Below are positions 1 to 11,137 of a stretch of 64,000 bases of DNA, one piece after another. The translations under genes were made by a program, and so were the position numbers. Source of the DNA: Calycina herbarum (lineage: Eukaryota; Ascomycota; Leotiomycetes; Helotiales; Pezizellaceae); NCBI GenBank assembly GCA_001414485.1, contig LLEY01000081.1:186001-250000 (forward strand). The letters are read 5' to 3'. The notes below the pieces were generated by a model. The model had not been told where the DNA came from, searched no databases, and saw only the letters and a program-made list of their open reading frames with translations. Position 1 is the stretch's first letter; each line of letters begins with the position of its first letter.

Positions 1-366
<366 letters not shown>

Positions 367-1521
367 GTTGGCGGTATTGAAGATTGACGGTTTGTGTGTG
401 GGGTATTGTTTGTCTCGTAAGAGGATGAATCTGATGGAGATGGAGGTCAGTAGGATATCGCAGATGATGCTGAGGATGATCTGGATGGTGGAGGGGGAGG
501 ACTCACTGCGCAGATGTATTGCTTGAATAACGGTATGCGCGAACGAGGTTCGAAAGAGTTGTTGCGAAGAGGGCCTGTATTTGAGGACGAGAGTAGCGGT
601 TAGCGCCATCACGTGCAGCGAGAAGCGAGCCAATCACTGGGCCTTTAGGGCTCCATACCTACACACTACGGCCTGACTCATGCGGAAAAAATGATGCCCG
701 ACGTCAGAGTGAATTCGAGGCTGCCAACCCCTTTGTACGAAGGTTCTCACTTTTGGCTTGAGCCAGCATTGAAGCCAGCATTGAGGGCCGAAGGCGTCTA
801 CTATTTTACAGATGTGGCTCCAAATCGAGAATGAATTGTAGGTGGCTTTTGGTATCTAGCAAAGTTTCAACTCTTACTGCTCATCCTCCTCAGAACTTTT
901 AGCAATAGCGGGGTATTTTAGATCCCCTCTGTTCTTATCACCACCGTCATTGGCTCTAGCAAACCCTCTTAATTGCCATGGGTCAACCCGTTATGGCTCC
1001 TCTTCTTTGCATCGTCAGAGCAATTCCTTTTTCCAAGCAAGGACCGGGTAAGGAAATGCAATTGCAGGGATTTCCTCTCTTTTGATATGTCGAGCAGAAG
1101 TACAAAGTCCAGCCCATTTACAGGGTTCATTTTCCTCCTGCTTGGCTCTGCTTTCTCTCCGCGCTGCTGTTGCTGTGCCCCTCAACACCACATCCTTCGG
1201 AAAATATGGAAATACGGCACCTGCTATTCTACTTCACCTTTTGATTTTGCAATTATTTACGCATTTGAACACAGTACTTCAGCGAGCATTCACTTTTTGT
1301 AGCAATAGTTTCGTAGCCATTCGCCTATGATAATTCTTTAGGAGAAACGCCTCGTTGCTTCTTCCCGCGTCTGCTGTCTTCCGTTTCCAGCTTTTCGCCG
1401 TCGGATCATCCCTCGACTCACTGGCCGAAGTCGAAGCCCATAGCAAGTTTTAGAGTGAAGGCGCTTGACACCGGCCTCTCAATCGACTCATACGGCACTC
1501 TTTCTTAAGCCGAGCTGGACC
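367..1521. promoter_or_regulatory. Divergent intergenic region tef1 / HET gene
   Basis: This interval separates the tef1 start from the HET-gene start. It carries pyrimidine-rich stretches and no reading frame that resembles a protein. The open frames near 973-1330 lack homology-like composition and overlap each other. It presumably holds the strong tef1 promoter on the minus strand and the HET promoter on the plus strand. I could not place a TATA box with confidence. Confidence 0.5.
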
Positions 1522-3931
1522 ATGGACCGTTGCAAGTGGTGTGGCAAGGACAGGCCACAAGTTGAGAACGAGACCGAGATCAATGACCGTACCAATTTCA
1601 AAGACTTCGAAGGCGCGAAGCTGTGTGCCGGCTGCTATGAAGGGGCATCATGGGCAGCCGAACATCCAAGCAATTGTGCCGATTGCGACTTGCTCTTCAC
1701 TGATGAGAATGTATTCCAAGCCCTACTTTCCGAGGATGGATATTCTCATCTGAACCTCGATGGCTTGAGGGCAGCTGCTTCCCAAGGATGCCAATTGTGT
1801 CGAATCTTCCTTTTGCAAGATCCGAATTCGAATTGGGATCGCCTTTTTTCTCCTTTGACTCTCTTCGCTGAGAGGAAAAAGACCGGAGCCATTTCTCCCA
1901 GAGACATTGAATCGTTGTATTTTTGGTCAGAAGCTAATGTTTACAAATGTACTGTCGCTGTTTCTGCTTTTGCCGGTAAGATTCTTTGTATAGATGCTCA
2001 TATCTCTGGTCTGCCAACTTGACTTTGGTGGCTCGTAGGTACCGTACCTTGCTCCAGTCTGCTCAATTGAGCGGTCGAACTCAAGATAATCAACTCAAAA
2101 ACATTTCAAGGTTGACTGACCTTCCTACACACAGGATTCAATTCCGCCGCGTACCATATCAGCCAAAGACCTTCTCCTAGAGAGCTCGTCGGCGAAGACA
2201 CCTTCCGACAAGCCCGAGCCTGGTTCAACGAATGCCTTCACGATCACCCCGAAGCGAAAGATCTGCCCAAACCACAATTACCAACTCGAGTCATCGAAGT
2301 AGGATCGAATACATATCCCGTACTCCGACTCTACGAGCCTCCCAAACCTACCTACGAGCATTACATAAACCTGAGTTATTGCTGGGGAAAACCACATTTC
2401 CTTACCACAAGAAAAAGCAATTTTGAGAGACACAAGCAGGGAATGGACATAGCGAATCTCCCCAAAACAATAGTAGATGCGGTGGTTGCTTCAAGGCAAA
2501 TGGGCATCCGATATTTGTGGGTTGACGCTTTTTGCATTATCCAGGATAGCGTTGAGGATAAGATAAATGAGATTGGGGCGATGGGAGATATTTACAATAA
2601 ATGCACACTTACCATTGCTGCAGTGAGTGCTTCAGCTGTTGCGGAAGGGTTCTTGAAACCAAAAGAGAAAGTGATAGCCAGACTCCCTTATACCCTGGGG
2701 GATGTGGTTGGTCAAGTTGAAGTGTCTCATCAGAAGGTTGTGGATTTATGGCAAGAAACAATGTTTACAAGGGGTTGGTGTTTACAAGAATATTTGTTGA
2801 GTCCGCGTATTCTGCTCTTTACTGACACCGAGGTGATGTGGTCATGCCAAAGTAAGGATTTTTCGCTGCTGCATCTGTTTCCACCTCCTGTTGGAACAAA
2901 TTCCCCAACACGCCATCTCCACACTCCTCCCAAAACTTCACATGAACCCAAGATCTAACATCATCCCAGCCACTCCCTTCGCCCGCCCAGACACTACCCA
3001 CGTAACATACACCTATGACCACCCATCCCTAACCACCTCCCCCTTCCGCCGTCTCCCCACCCAAATCTTCAACGAAACATCCCAAACCCCATCACCTCCC
3101 ACCACTTCCCCCTCCTCATCCTCCACCAAAGATTTCAACCTCGAAGATTTCAAAGAATGGACAAGTCTAGTATCAAACTACTCCCGTCGCCAACTAACAG
3201 TCCTCTCCGACCGTCTCCCCGCTTTGTCGGGTGTAGCAGGTAAATACCACGCCACATGGAAAGACACCTACTACGCAGGACTCTGGTCAAAACACTTCAT
3301 CGAGCTCCTCTCCTGGCATCGTAGTTCTCGATTACCCACTGAGAAAGAAGTATATAAACCGTTGGAGAAATGGAGAGCCCCGAGTTGGTCATGGGCAAGT
3401 ATCGAAGGGCCCTTGGAATTTGAATTCCAAAATGGTTACGCGCCTTCCTCTTCCACTGCGAATCGAGGGGATAAAGCGAAAGCTATACCTGAACATGTAC
3501 TCACGAAGATGGCAGCTGCCGAAATCAAAGGCGCGAAGATGGTTTCTTGCAAGGTGGAATTGGTTTCTGAAATTATTCCCTTGGGGGAGGTTACGTCTGG
3601 AATTTTGGTGTTGGAGGGACAACTCATTCCTCTTTCTTCATCCCCATTTTTTACGAAGAGTAAGGCGGAGCGGGGGACTATGTATTGGGATTCTTTACCT
3701 GCGCACTTTGACAATATTGGGGATGAGAAGATGGGGAAGTGTTGGAGTTTGCTTTTGGGTGAGGCGTGGGGTGGGAATGCGAAGAGGAGTGAGGCTGTGA
3801 GTTTGGTTCTTGAGGAGGTGGATGGGGAAGAGGGGGTTTATAAGAGGATTGGGGTCCATAAGTATATTGGGAAGGGCGCGGGGAAACCTTGGGCTGGGAT
3901 GGAGAAGAGGAAAACGTTTACAGTGATATGA
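1522..3931 (+). CDS. HET-domain (heterokaryon incompatibility) protein
   Basis: Spliced protein of about 710 residues; exons 1522-1975, 2135-2851 and 2970-3931. The first intron uses GTAAGA, the second GTAAGG with a CTAAC branch site ten bases before its acceptor. The frame closes exactly. The N-terminus has CxxC pairs (CKWCGK, CAGCYEG, CADCD), suggesting a zinc ribbon-like module, followed by a GCQLCR motif usual before HET domains. The HET domain starts near residue 229 with YINLSYCWG and continues through RYLWVDAFCIIQD (about 277-289) and GDIYNKCTLTIAA. A WSWASIEG-type motif follows in the C-terminal part. HET proteins trigger cell death or growth arrest after fusion of unlike mycelia. The ATG at 1522 has an ACCATGG context; no upstream in-frame ATG is present. 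The first intron is long (159 nt), so that junction is the least certain. Confidence 0.88.
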
Positions 3932-5004
3932 AAGTTTAGTATTAAAGTTGATCGTCGGAAAATGAGTCGAACGTTTTGATTTTTTTAAACTTGAATAGGA
4001 GAATATAATGAAATTAAGGAACTTAGGATTCTCAAAGAATACTTGTGGTTTTGAAAGGACATTGAAAAACTTCATTCTCCTAATTAGAAAGGGAAATTGA
4101 GTAAAAGGAATAAAGTTGCGGTGGCTACTTGATATCTGAAGACAAGTCGTGAGATTTGAGATCGAGTAAGAAATTATAGATATTTTAGTTCTGTCACTTT
4201 AGAAAGGGAAAGATAATTGTTAAATAACACTTGTGTGTATATGCTTTTCCCTCTTACGAATCTCATCATCTCATCATCCCCCTCATGATCATCTTAATGG
4301 CATCTTATGATTTCATTCTCATCTTATCATATTATTTTCCTCTTATCGCCTTATTTCATTTTATTCTAGTTTTCACACCGTGCACAATTGCCAGCACTTC
4401 CAGAAGAAACAAGGCAACACAACTCAACTGTTGCCGTTTTTTGGACGAGTCTTGAACAATTCGATAAGACGAATAGAAGATTTTCATGTTGCCAGACTTT
4501 GCTGGCCAAGAATCAGTGCACCCACTGGCGAATTGTAGAAGTCCAAAGTTCTTATCTTTTCAGTTGCCAATAGCTTGTTGGATAGAAAGAAAGTAGAATA
4601 CGAAAGATAGAAATAGAAGGTTACTAGAAGAATCATAGAAATAAGAAGAATAGAAGAGACATAGAATAGAAAGCGGAAAACGGAAAATGAACACACATTT
4701 TTGCAATTAGTTATTATTGAGTTTTTTGCGTTGGAATCTTGGTAGGGTGCTGTAGCGCTCTGGAGTGGCTACTCGAGTGTCCGTGGAAGAGTGTTTCGTT
4801 GTGGATTGGAGGTTGATCGAATTCTGAAGGAAATTCAAGCTAGGTGGATTTTCTGCTCCTAATTTCTACTCCCTAGGGTCTTTATTGAAGCCTCTCTCTA
4901 TGGCTTTCGAGAGCAGCGGACTTTGAAGCTCGAACTTTGACGGCTTGAAAAGAGGGTCTAGGCTCAAGCGAGAACCTGGGACCAATGCTCTCTATGTGTT
5001 TCAT

Positions 5005-6312
5005 GGTATTCCGCTATACGAGAAATTGCACACGTAGACGTCTATTTGAGAAATTTCCATATTTTTGGATAATAGACTAATTAATTCCGCGATCATTTCT
5101 ATTAGTCTAATTAGTAGATTAGAGTAAGAAAAGTGTAGTAAATTTAAACGCTTAAAAAATGATAAATATAAAAATAAAGCAATTTCTAGCCTCCTTTTTC
5201 GTCTTATAACCAGCCCTAGGTCTTGCCCCCTCTCTACTCTCTTATTTTACTATCTACCTTCTTAGCTAGCTTCTTTTAAGAAGGGGCACGTGCTGTCTTC
5301 TTTACTCTCTTTAATCTAGCTACTTCTTTAGCTTCTTTAGCCTCTCTATTACTTATAATCACTTTAATAGGATTATAACCTACTCTCTCTCTCTTAGAGT
5401 AAAGAGTAAGAGTTGTTAATGTCTATTATAGTAGAGTAAAAGAGAGGTAAAGATAGGCTAGAAATATAAGGTTAAAATGCTTTAGTTCCTTAATAAAAAG
5501 AAGAAGAAATCTAATTAACTATATAGAATAACTCCTAGTAGTAAAATAATAAGAGAAGTATTGTTTTCTCCTAGCCTCCTTAACCTCCTCTTTTTAACTA
5601 ACCTACCTCGTCTTACCTACTTTTGTAGGAGGAACAGGGTAACGTAATAGATTAGGTTACCGTATATAGATAAGCACAGGGTAGGTCAAGTGATCGTTAA
5701 ATCACGTTTCTATGGAATCAGTAGATAAGTATAAGTAAAAGACTTAAAATTGACTTGATTTCTAACTATAAGAATAGTAGAGAGCTATATATACTTCTAG
5801 GATAAGTACTAGAAGCTTCTATAGCTTACAAATAGAATAGTTACTAGAAGGTTCTAGGATCACGTGTTTACGTAACCGAGAACGTAACCGAATCTTCTAG
5901 ACAGCACTAGAAAGAACTAGTATAGACCAAGGTTTAAACCTAAAGTCTATTAGTAAGTAAGGTAATTATTACCTAATACTAACAACTTTTTACTTACCTA
6001 CCTACTCCTAAGATCTTATGAAATATAAAAAAAAACTTAAAAATTACTACTAGATATCTATTCTCTATACTAATATTATATCTTAGTTTTTATTTTAATA
6101 TATATACAGTGGGAATAGCTTTAAAAAGGGAGAGTTAGGAGCGATAAGGACGTGTGAAGTATATAAAGAAAGTTTAAAAAAAGGTGAATTTTGAGTAAAA
6201 TCGCCTTATTAGACACCCGATCTGGCCTATCTATTGGTTTGGCCAATCCGGAATTTACCTAAATAGATTATTAGTCTACTTGCGCAATACCTCGTACAGC
6301 GGAATACCATAG
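5005..6312. repeat. Degenerate inverted-repeat element
   Basis: The left arm near 5005-5060 reads ATGGTATTCCGCTATACGAG and then a GTAGAC / TCTATTTG stretch. The reverse complement of 6258-6312 gives ATGGTATTCCGCTGTACGAG, then GTAGAC and an ATCTATTTAGG stretch. The arms are about 55 bases with several mismatches, and the 1.3 kb between them is AT-rich with no coding remnant. Outside the arms the two flanks share a direct, not inverted, similarity (AGCGAGAACCTGGGACC at about 4963 versus AGCGAGGACCTGGGACA at about 6357, each preceded by TATGGCTTTCGA). The exact ends are therefore unclear. It looks like a mutated DNA-transposon or fold-back remnant. Confidence 0.6.
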
Positions 6313-6704
6313 AACATATGGCTTTCGAACATCATAGACTGTCTAAAAAGGGGGCTAAGCGAGGACCTGGGACAAAGTTCCACACTACAGCTTCTAGACA
6401 CTGAAGGTCAAATTCTGGCTTGGAAAGCTTGTCGTTGCTCACCGCTTAGGATTTTCCCTAAAAGGGCCTTTCAGCATTCAGTGCTTGAGGGGCCATGAGC
6501 CTTCTACCCTAGATAGTTCTATTACATTTTGAGTTGGCGTGCTGCGGCTGGATGCAAAAAAATACACTGCTAGACATCTTTGCATTTGAGATTGAGTTTC
6601 TACCTAAGCTTCTTTGCACCTACCATCATCTCCCTAAATGTATTTTTTGTTTTCCGTTTGTAAAGATAGTAATATTTTTCAAGGATTTTGATCCGATGGG
6701 ACTT

Positions 6705-7437
6705 CTACGGCATCCCAATCGCACTAAAAAGTCGGATTGACTAAATCGCAAATAGAAAATCGCAAATCGCAAAGTGTTACTTTTTATAAGTATAAAATAG
6801 AATCGTTTTGAATTTAAGTACCCTCTCCCTCTTCCCCCCTCTATCTATCTTAAGACTTAACAGTCTCATCTATAGCTACTAGTCAATTAGAGAATAGGGA
6901 GGAGAACAGGTATCACGTATATAGCAGTGACATCACCCCTCGCCTCCTCGCTGTCGCTGTCGTGTCGCTGTCGCCTCCTTACTATTACCTCACTGTCGTA
7001 TCGTATTCTTACTATTGTTTCTAGATAAATAATAGAGAGAGAGAGAGGAGAGGGGGGAAGAGGGAAGGGGAGGAATATGTTTGCTTCCTTAACTCCCCTT
7101 ACCTACGCTAGGAAAAACTTTCCACCGAAATGTTTGGTTACTAGCCTCGCGCCCTCGCCCCCTCGCCCTCTCTCCCCCTCTCCTCTTCACACTTACCTAT
7201 ACACAATGCATAGAAGAATAGAAAGAGTAGTAAGAGAGAGTAAGAAGTATTATAATGCTCTCCTACCTCTTTTATAAAGGGACAGAATAAGCTTAGGAGC
7301 TTAAATAACAATTATTAAGTTCTACTAAATACTTGACTTTTGCGATTTACGATTTGCGATTTGCGATTTAGTTGATTCCGACTTTTTGGTGTATCTGGGA
7401 CGCCCTATTCGGGATGCCGTAGTTCAGGATGCCGTAG
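6705..7437. mobile_element. Non-autonomous terminal-inverted-repeat element (MITE-like)
   Basis: Left end 6705-6773 contains CTACGGCATCCC, then CACTAAAAAGTCGGATTGAC and repeated AAATCGCAAAT units. The reverse complement of 7337-7437 gives CTACGGCATCC (twice), ACCAAAAAGTCGGAATC and the same AAATCGCAAAT repeats. The terminal repeats are roughly 70-100 bases long and the element about 730 bases. The interior carries simple repeats (GTCGCT near 6950, GAGAGA near 7030, CTCGCCC near 7150) and no transposase. It is probably mobilised in trans by a Tc1/mariner- or other TIR-type transposase; the family is not identified. Confidence 0.75.
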
Positions 7438-7698
7438 CAGATAAATATAAAAATATTTTAGTTGTCTAATACTAAAACGGAAATTAGTTTAAACTAACAA
7501 AGTTGCGACATAAGTCAAGTGTCGGAATATGAGGTACTTATTTATATTTTACAACTTAAAAACACAGATTTAATCTATTTGAATAAAGATACGACTAAAA
7601 ATTAACTACAGCTTCCTCAATTTTCCTCTCTATTATTACTTCTCAAATTTTGGAATTAAATAGAATTGCGAAATTCATTTGCAAAGAATGGAAGCATT

Positions 7699-9313
7699 TC
7701 ATACTCTGGATAAACCTATCTCTCTCTTTCTTCGTTCTTCTTCCAACAAATCTTCTTCTCTGACCTTCTTTTCCAATCTCCTCGTTTCTCTTCCCTCGTG
7801 TGTGAACCATCTCTTCCTGGATACCTCCATCCACTTCCAGAATCTCTTAGAAAGTGTATGTAACCTGTCACCTAGCCATAACCACAAAATGCAACATGAA
7901 AATGAGAAAAGGCTGAAACACACTGTGGACACAATGAACCATCTGAAACGAGCCCCTTGGCCGTTGAGCTCTTGGATATTCATTCCAAAAAAAGAAGTGA
8001 TCAGAGAGAGCGGTAGGAATACGTACGCCAGAAATGTAACTCGCCCAACGGATTTGGCTTGCCTTATCGAGTGTCGGGATTCCTCCAGAGCAACATTTCC
8101 GATGTGAAGTTGAAGGGTATCTCTCAAGAGTGCCTCTACAGATCTCGCTTCTTCCAGCAACTCTCTTAGTGTATTCATGTGAAACCCCACTCTGGTGGTG
8201 CCTGCATGCGGAGCTTGTGATGAGGAAGTTGGGCTTTTCTCAGCTGCACATAACATGAAGGAATTCCATTTTTTGACCACCAGGTCAAATGAATCTACCT
8301 TGCTTCGGAACCTCTTCCAGGTATCGTGAATATCACGGTCTTCATCTTGGGTTGTATCCTTGAGAGCCAAAAGCCACTCTCGGTGCTCTTAGCGCGTTAA
8401 AGTTGTGCGAGAGTCCATGTATACGTAAAAAAACATTCAGAATAGTTGCCAATAACGCTCGGGTTGCTCATTCCCACGAACAATGTCCTTCGGCGAGAGA
8501 GCTTCTAAGAGACCTAGCATATGAATGCCGAAATTATTGTTACCGACGCCGCTTGTGGTGGAAGAAGACCGAAGATTGATCGCCGGTCTCAAAGATGAAC
8601 TGTTTTGTTCTTCTAAACCAGAATAGTTTATCGGTATCACCACAGTTCCTGTTCATTTATTAGCAAGCTTTCAAGGCGCAGAATTCAGGGCCCATACGGT
8701 GACCACTGGTTGCTGGAGTGTCTTGAACAATCCCAACCCCGAAAAGACCACCCAGATAAGTCGACATATCTAAGTCAAGGAAATGAGGTTGCTTCAATCC
8801 CCCAAGTAGTGGTTCTTTCTTCCTCAAGCACATCGATACGAATCGGCAGAAGAAAAGCACCTCAATGTCGAAGTGATTTCCAAGAATTTCTACCACATCT
8901 GCCAACTCTGGGAACATCTTATGAAAGAGCGGTTCACCCTCAATCCCGACGGAAATAACCCTCGTGTTCGTTGCAGGGGGAGGTCCTCGTTCGACTATGT
9001 CTTTGAAATTCCCTGCGCCATGCCACCAGAACAGGGGCTTTTCCCGACTCAGCTCCTTCTTATAATATCCCCACGAATGGCTCGCAAGTCTACTGTCTTG
9101 GCCAAAATCTACAATAGATAAACGTAGACCGAAAAGTGTGTCAGGGGTGAGAGGGGGGCTTTTTTTCTCCATGAAGCGTAAGAGGCAACTGAGGGCGGGT
9201 TGTTTTGGATTCAACTGGATAGCTCTTCGGAGAAACTCAGTGTAACGTCCCGGAAGCTGGGTTTCTTGTACATCTTCGCCTGTCCTAGATACTTCAACTT
9301 GAATCGTATCCAT
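7699..9313 (-). CDS. CorA-like Mg2+ transporter family protein
   Basis: Proposed exons on the minus strand are 9313-8698, 8648-8478 and 8387-7699, giving 491 residues with the frame closed. The first intron is clear (GTATGG, CTAATAAATG branch region, AACAG). The second (GTGGGA donor, CTAAG acceptor, 90 nt) is weaker, and the genomic reading there holds two in-frame stops. The C-terminus has the CorA hallmark: a first membrane segment ending in SFFGMNI with the GMN selectivity motif, then a second segment (about 23 residues) and a basic tail. The N-terminal two thirds is poorly recognisable, as usual for fungal CorA relatives. These proteins form pentameric divalent-cation channels. If the second intron is not real, this is a decaying gene, which its AT-rich, transposon-side position would fit. 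Confidence 0.7.
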
Positions 9314-10203
9314 TTCGAGCAGCAACTGATAACTTGTAAGGTGATGAATGGCGAGAAGAATGTTCCTCGGGGGTGATCCGAGGAGAGGATCGCATGATAT
9401 TGAGAAATCGAGTAACTAGTAGTCGAGATTCCACAGCAGTTGTACTCCCTTCTCAACAGAGTACAGTTTATCTGCAATTGAAAATTTGATACGGAAAGCT
9501 GCGTACATGTGGTACAACAGCTAAGACTCGCCCCGCTTAGTAAAAATAGCTCTTTCCTGTCAGAAATGTATAATTAGTTGATATACCTAGGTGCTGATAT
9601 ATCCTATACAAGTGTAGTAAATTATTGTGAAAGAGTAATCTTACAATAGAGTATCCCGTCACATGAAATATGTCACCTGTTATTAATTACCTACTTGGTA
9701 TGCGTGTAAAAAAAAACTTTGCTATATAATATTTAGCTCCTGAATTTCAGAAATTAAAACAAGGAAACCAAACTTACAAATCTCTCATGGTTATAACTTC
9801 TTCCGAATAACTATTTTCTCCTAAATTTCTAGAATAATAGTATTACAAAATGTTGATTTAGATAAATCCCTTAGCCAATGATTCTATAGATAGATCTGAT
9901 TATAGTTTATATAACGTGCTTATTCTAAAAGATTTGATAAGATAGGATTTTCAAACAAAGTTACTAGGATTTGCGTTTCTTCTAAAATCTCCATTCTATC
10001 TATAAAACCTCTACTTTATCTAATTATTTCAATTTTCCTAGATTTATAGCAAAATACTTTTCAACGAATCTTCCCTCAAGAGATACATGATTTCCTTTCA
10101 CGATGATACTTCACTATACATATAATGTTGATCGTCGTATGATTTAGACTATCATCCTGTGATTTCAGCTATTCGTCTTATCATCTCTAACAATAACTCT
10201 TCT
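9314..10203. other. AT-rich intergenic region
   Basis: This region separates the CorA-like gene from the methyltransferase gene; both are on the minus strand. From about 9540 to 10160 it is AT-rich with many short TTTATC/TCTAGAA-like motifs and no credible gene. It contains one copy of a dispersed repeat (10128-10192) also found near 16327-16391. Confidence 0.6.
10128..10192. repeat. Dispersed AT-rich repeat, copy 1
   Basis: The segment contains ATCGTCGTATGATTTAGACT, then GATTTCAGCTATTCGTCTTATCA. Near 16327-16391 the same order occurs as ATCGTCTTATGATTTTTACT, then GATTTTAGCTATTCGTCTTATCA. The copies are in the same orientation and about 80 percent alike by eye. No terminal inverted repeat could be defined. 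Confidence 0.6.
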
Positions 10204-11137
10204 TCACAACTTCACACCCCTAGCCATGAAAATGGTTCTCTTCATCTGCTCCCCACCCTCCTTGGCCCCCTTGAAAACAATCCCATTCCCAACAACCACC
10301 ATCTCAAAATTATTCCCAGCCCCAGCACCCTCAAACATTTTCTTAACCTCTTCCTCTGAAAATCCATGATGGGTAATCGTATGCGCAGGATTGGTAAGAT
10401 CGTGAACGTGAGCATGCGTCATGAAATCAATAATCAGCAAAACACCACTAGGTTTTAATCTCAGAGCTAATTGCTTGGCTGCAAAGGTTGGATCTTCGAA
10501 ATGATGGAACCCAAGTCCTACAACGGCGATGTCGAAGTTAAAAAATTCGTCACCGGAGAGCGAAGATGGCGATGGGTCTGAGGCATCGAGAAGGTTCCCC
10601 ACTCTTGCTTGCATTTCTGAAGAGGGGATTCCTTGGTTGGAGGCGGACTTGTTGTATTCAGCTACCATGCCTTCGGAGATGTCGATTCCTACGCATTTTG
10701 AGACGTGGGATGCTAGAGCCTGGAATTTTGTCAGTTGGGTGTTTGCATGCGATGAATGAAGAGTTGCGTACACGTGATACAAGACCGGTTCCACAGGCGT
10801 AATCTAGCAATCGGACTGTCTTCTTGGTAATTTTGGCTGCTGGTGATTCCATGGTTTCTTCATCGGAGTCTTCGACCCAATCTACACCTATCCATGCTGT
10901 TCTGGCTGTGATTTCTTCGATGATTTGTTGAATTGTGGTGGAGAACTGGGTGTTGTATGTTGCTGCATTTTGACTGTGATTGTTTTAGGTTAGGTTTCTG
11001 AGAAAGTTTGGGGATTGGAAAGTGAGAATGTTGTGTTTTGGGGTGAGTTTTGAGACTTACTTCCAGTGAGAGCGGTTATCTTCTGTAGTTCCATGGGTGT
11101 GGGAATGCCCATGAGCGTGGGAATGAGAGTGAGACAT
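10204..11137 (-). CDS. Class I SAM-dependent methyltransferase with His-rich N-terminus
   Basis: Exons on the minus strand are 11137-11061, 10973-10772 and 10719-10204, giving 264 residues with exact frame closure. The N-terminus is histidine-rich (MSHSHSHAHGHSHTHG, residues 1-16). HWNQNAATYN (about 24-33) is a typical methyltransferase lead-in. SAM-binding motif I is LLDYACGTGL (81-90), the acidic post-I region is GIDISEGMVAEYN, and motif II-like FDIAVVGLGFHHFED follows. Canonical donors are GTAAGT and GTACGC. The target is unknown; the family includes small-molecule and protein methylases. The His run could bind metal or be a low-complexity tail. A cytosolic location is likely because no signal or membrane segment is seen. 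Confidence 0.88.

Larger units (their letters stand above)
3932..7698. other. AT-rich intergenic block with degenerate transposon remnants
   Basis: This is a gene-free stretch of almost 3.8 kb with strongly AT-rich, TA-rich composition from about 5050 to 6200, unlike the flanking genes. It holds two inverted-repeat structures, described separately at 5005-6312 and 6705-7437. The short frames inside it (for example near 6534 and 7077) resemble no protein and are broken. The composition fits repeat-induced point mutation or long neutral decay, but I have not measured a RIP index. Confidence 0.7.

Noticed and set aside
973..1330. Overlapping open frames of about 80-110 residues upstream of the HET gene
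   Set aside because: Two frames overlap without family motifs and lie in the tef1/HET promoter region; composition looks random.
1465..1521. Extended N-terminus of the HET protein
   Set aside because: The extension would start at TTG; the first ATG is at 1522 and has a good context.
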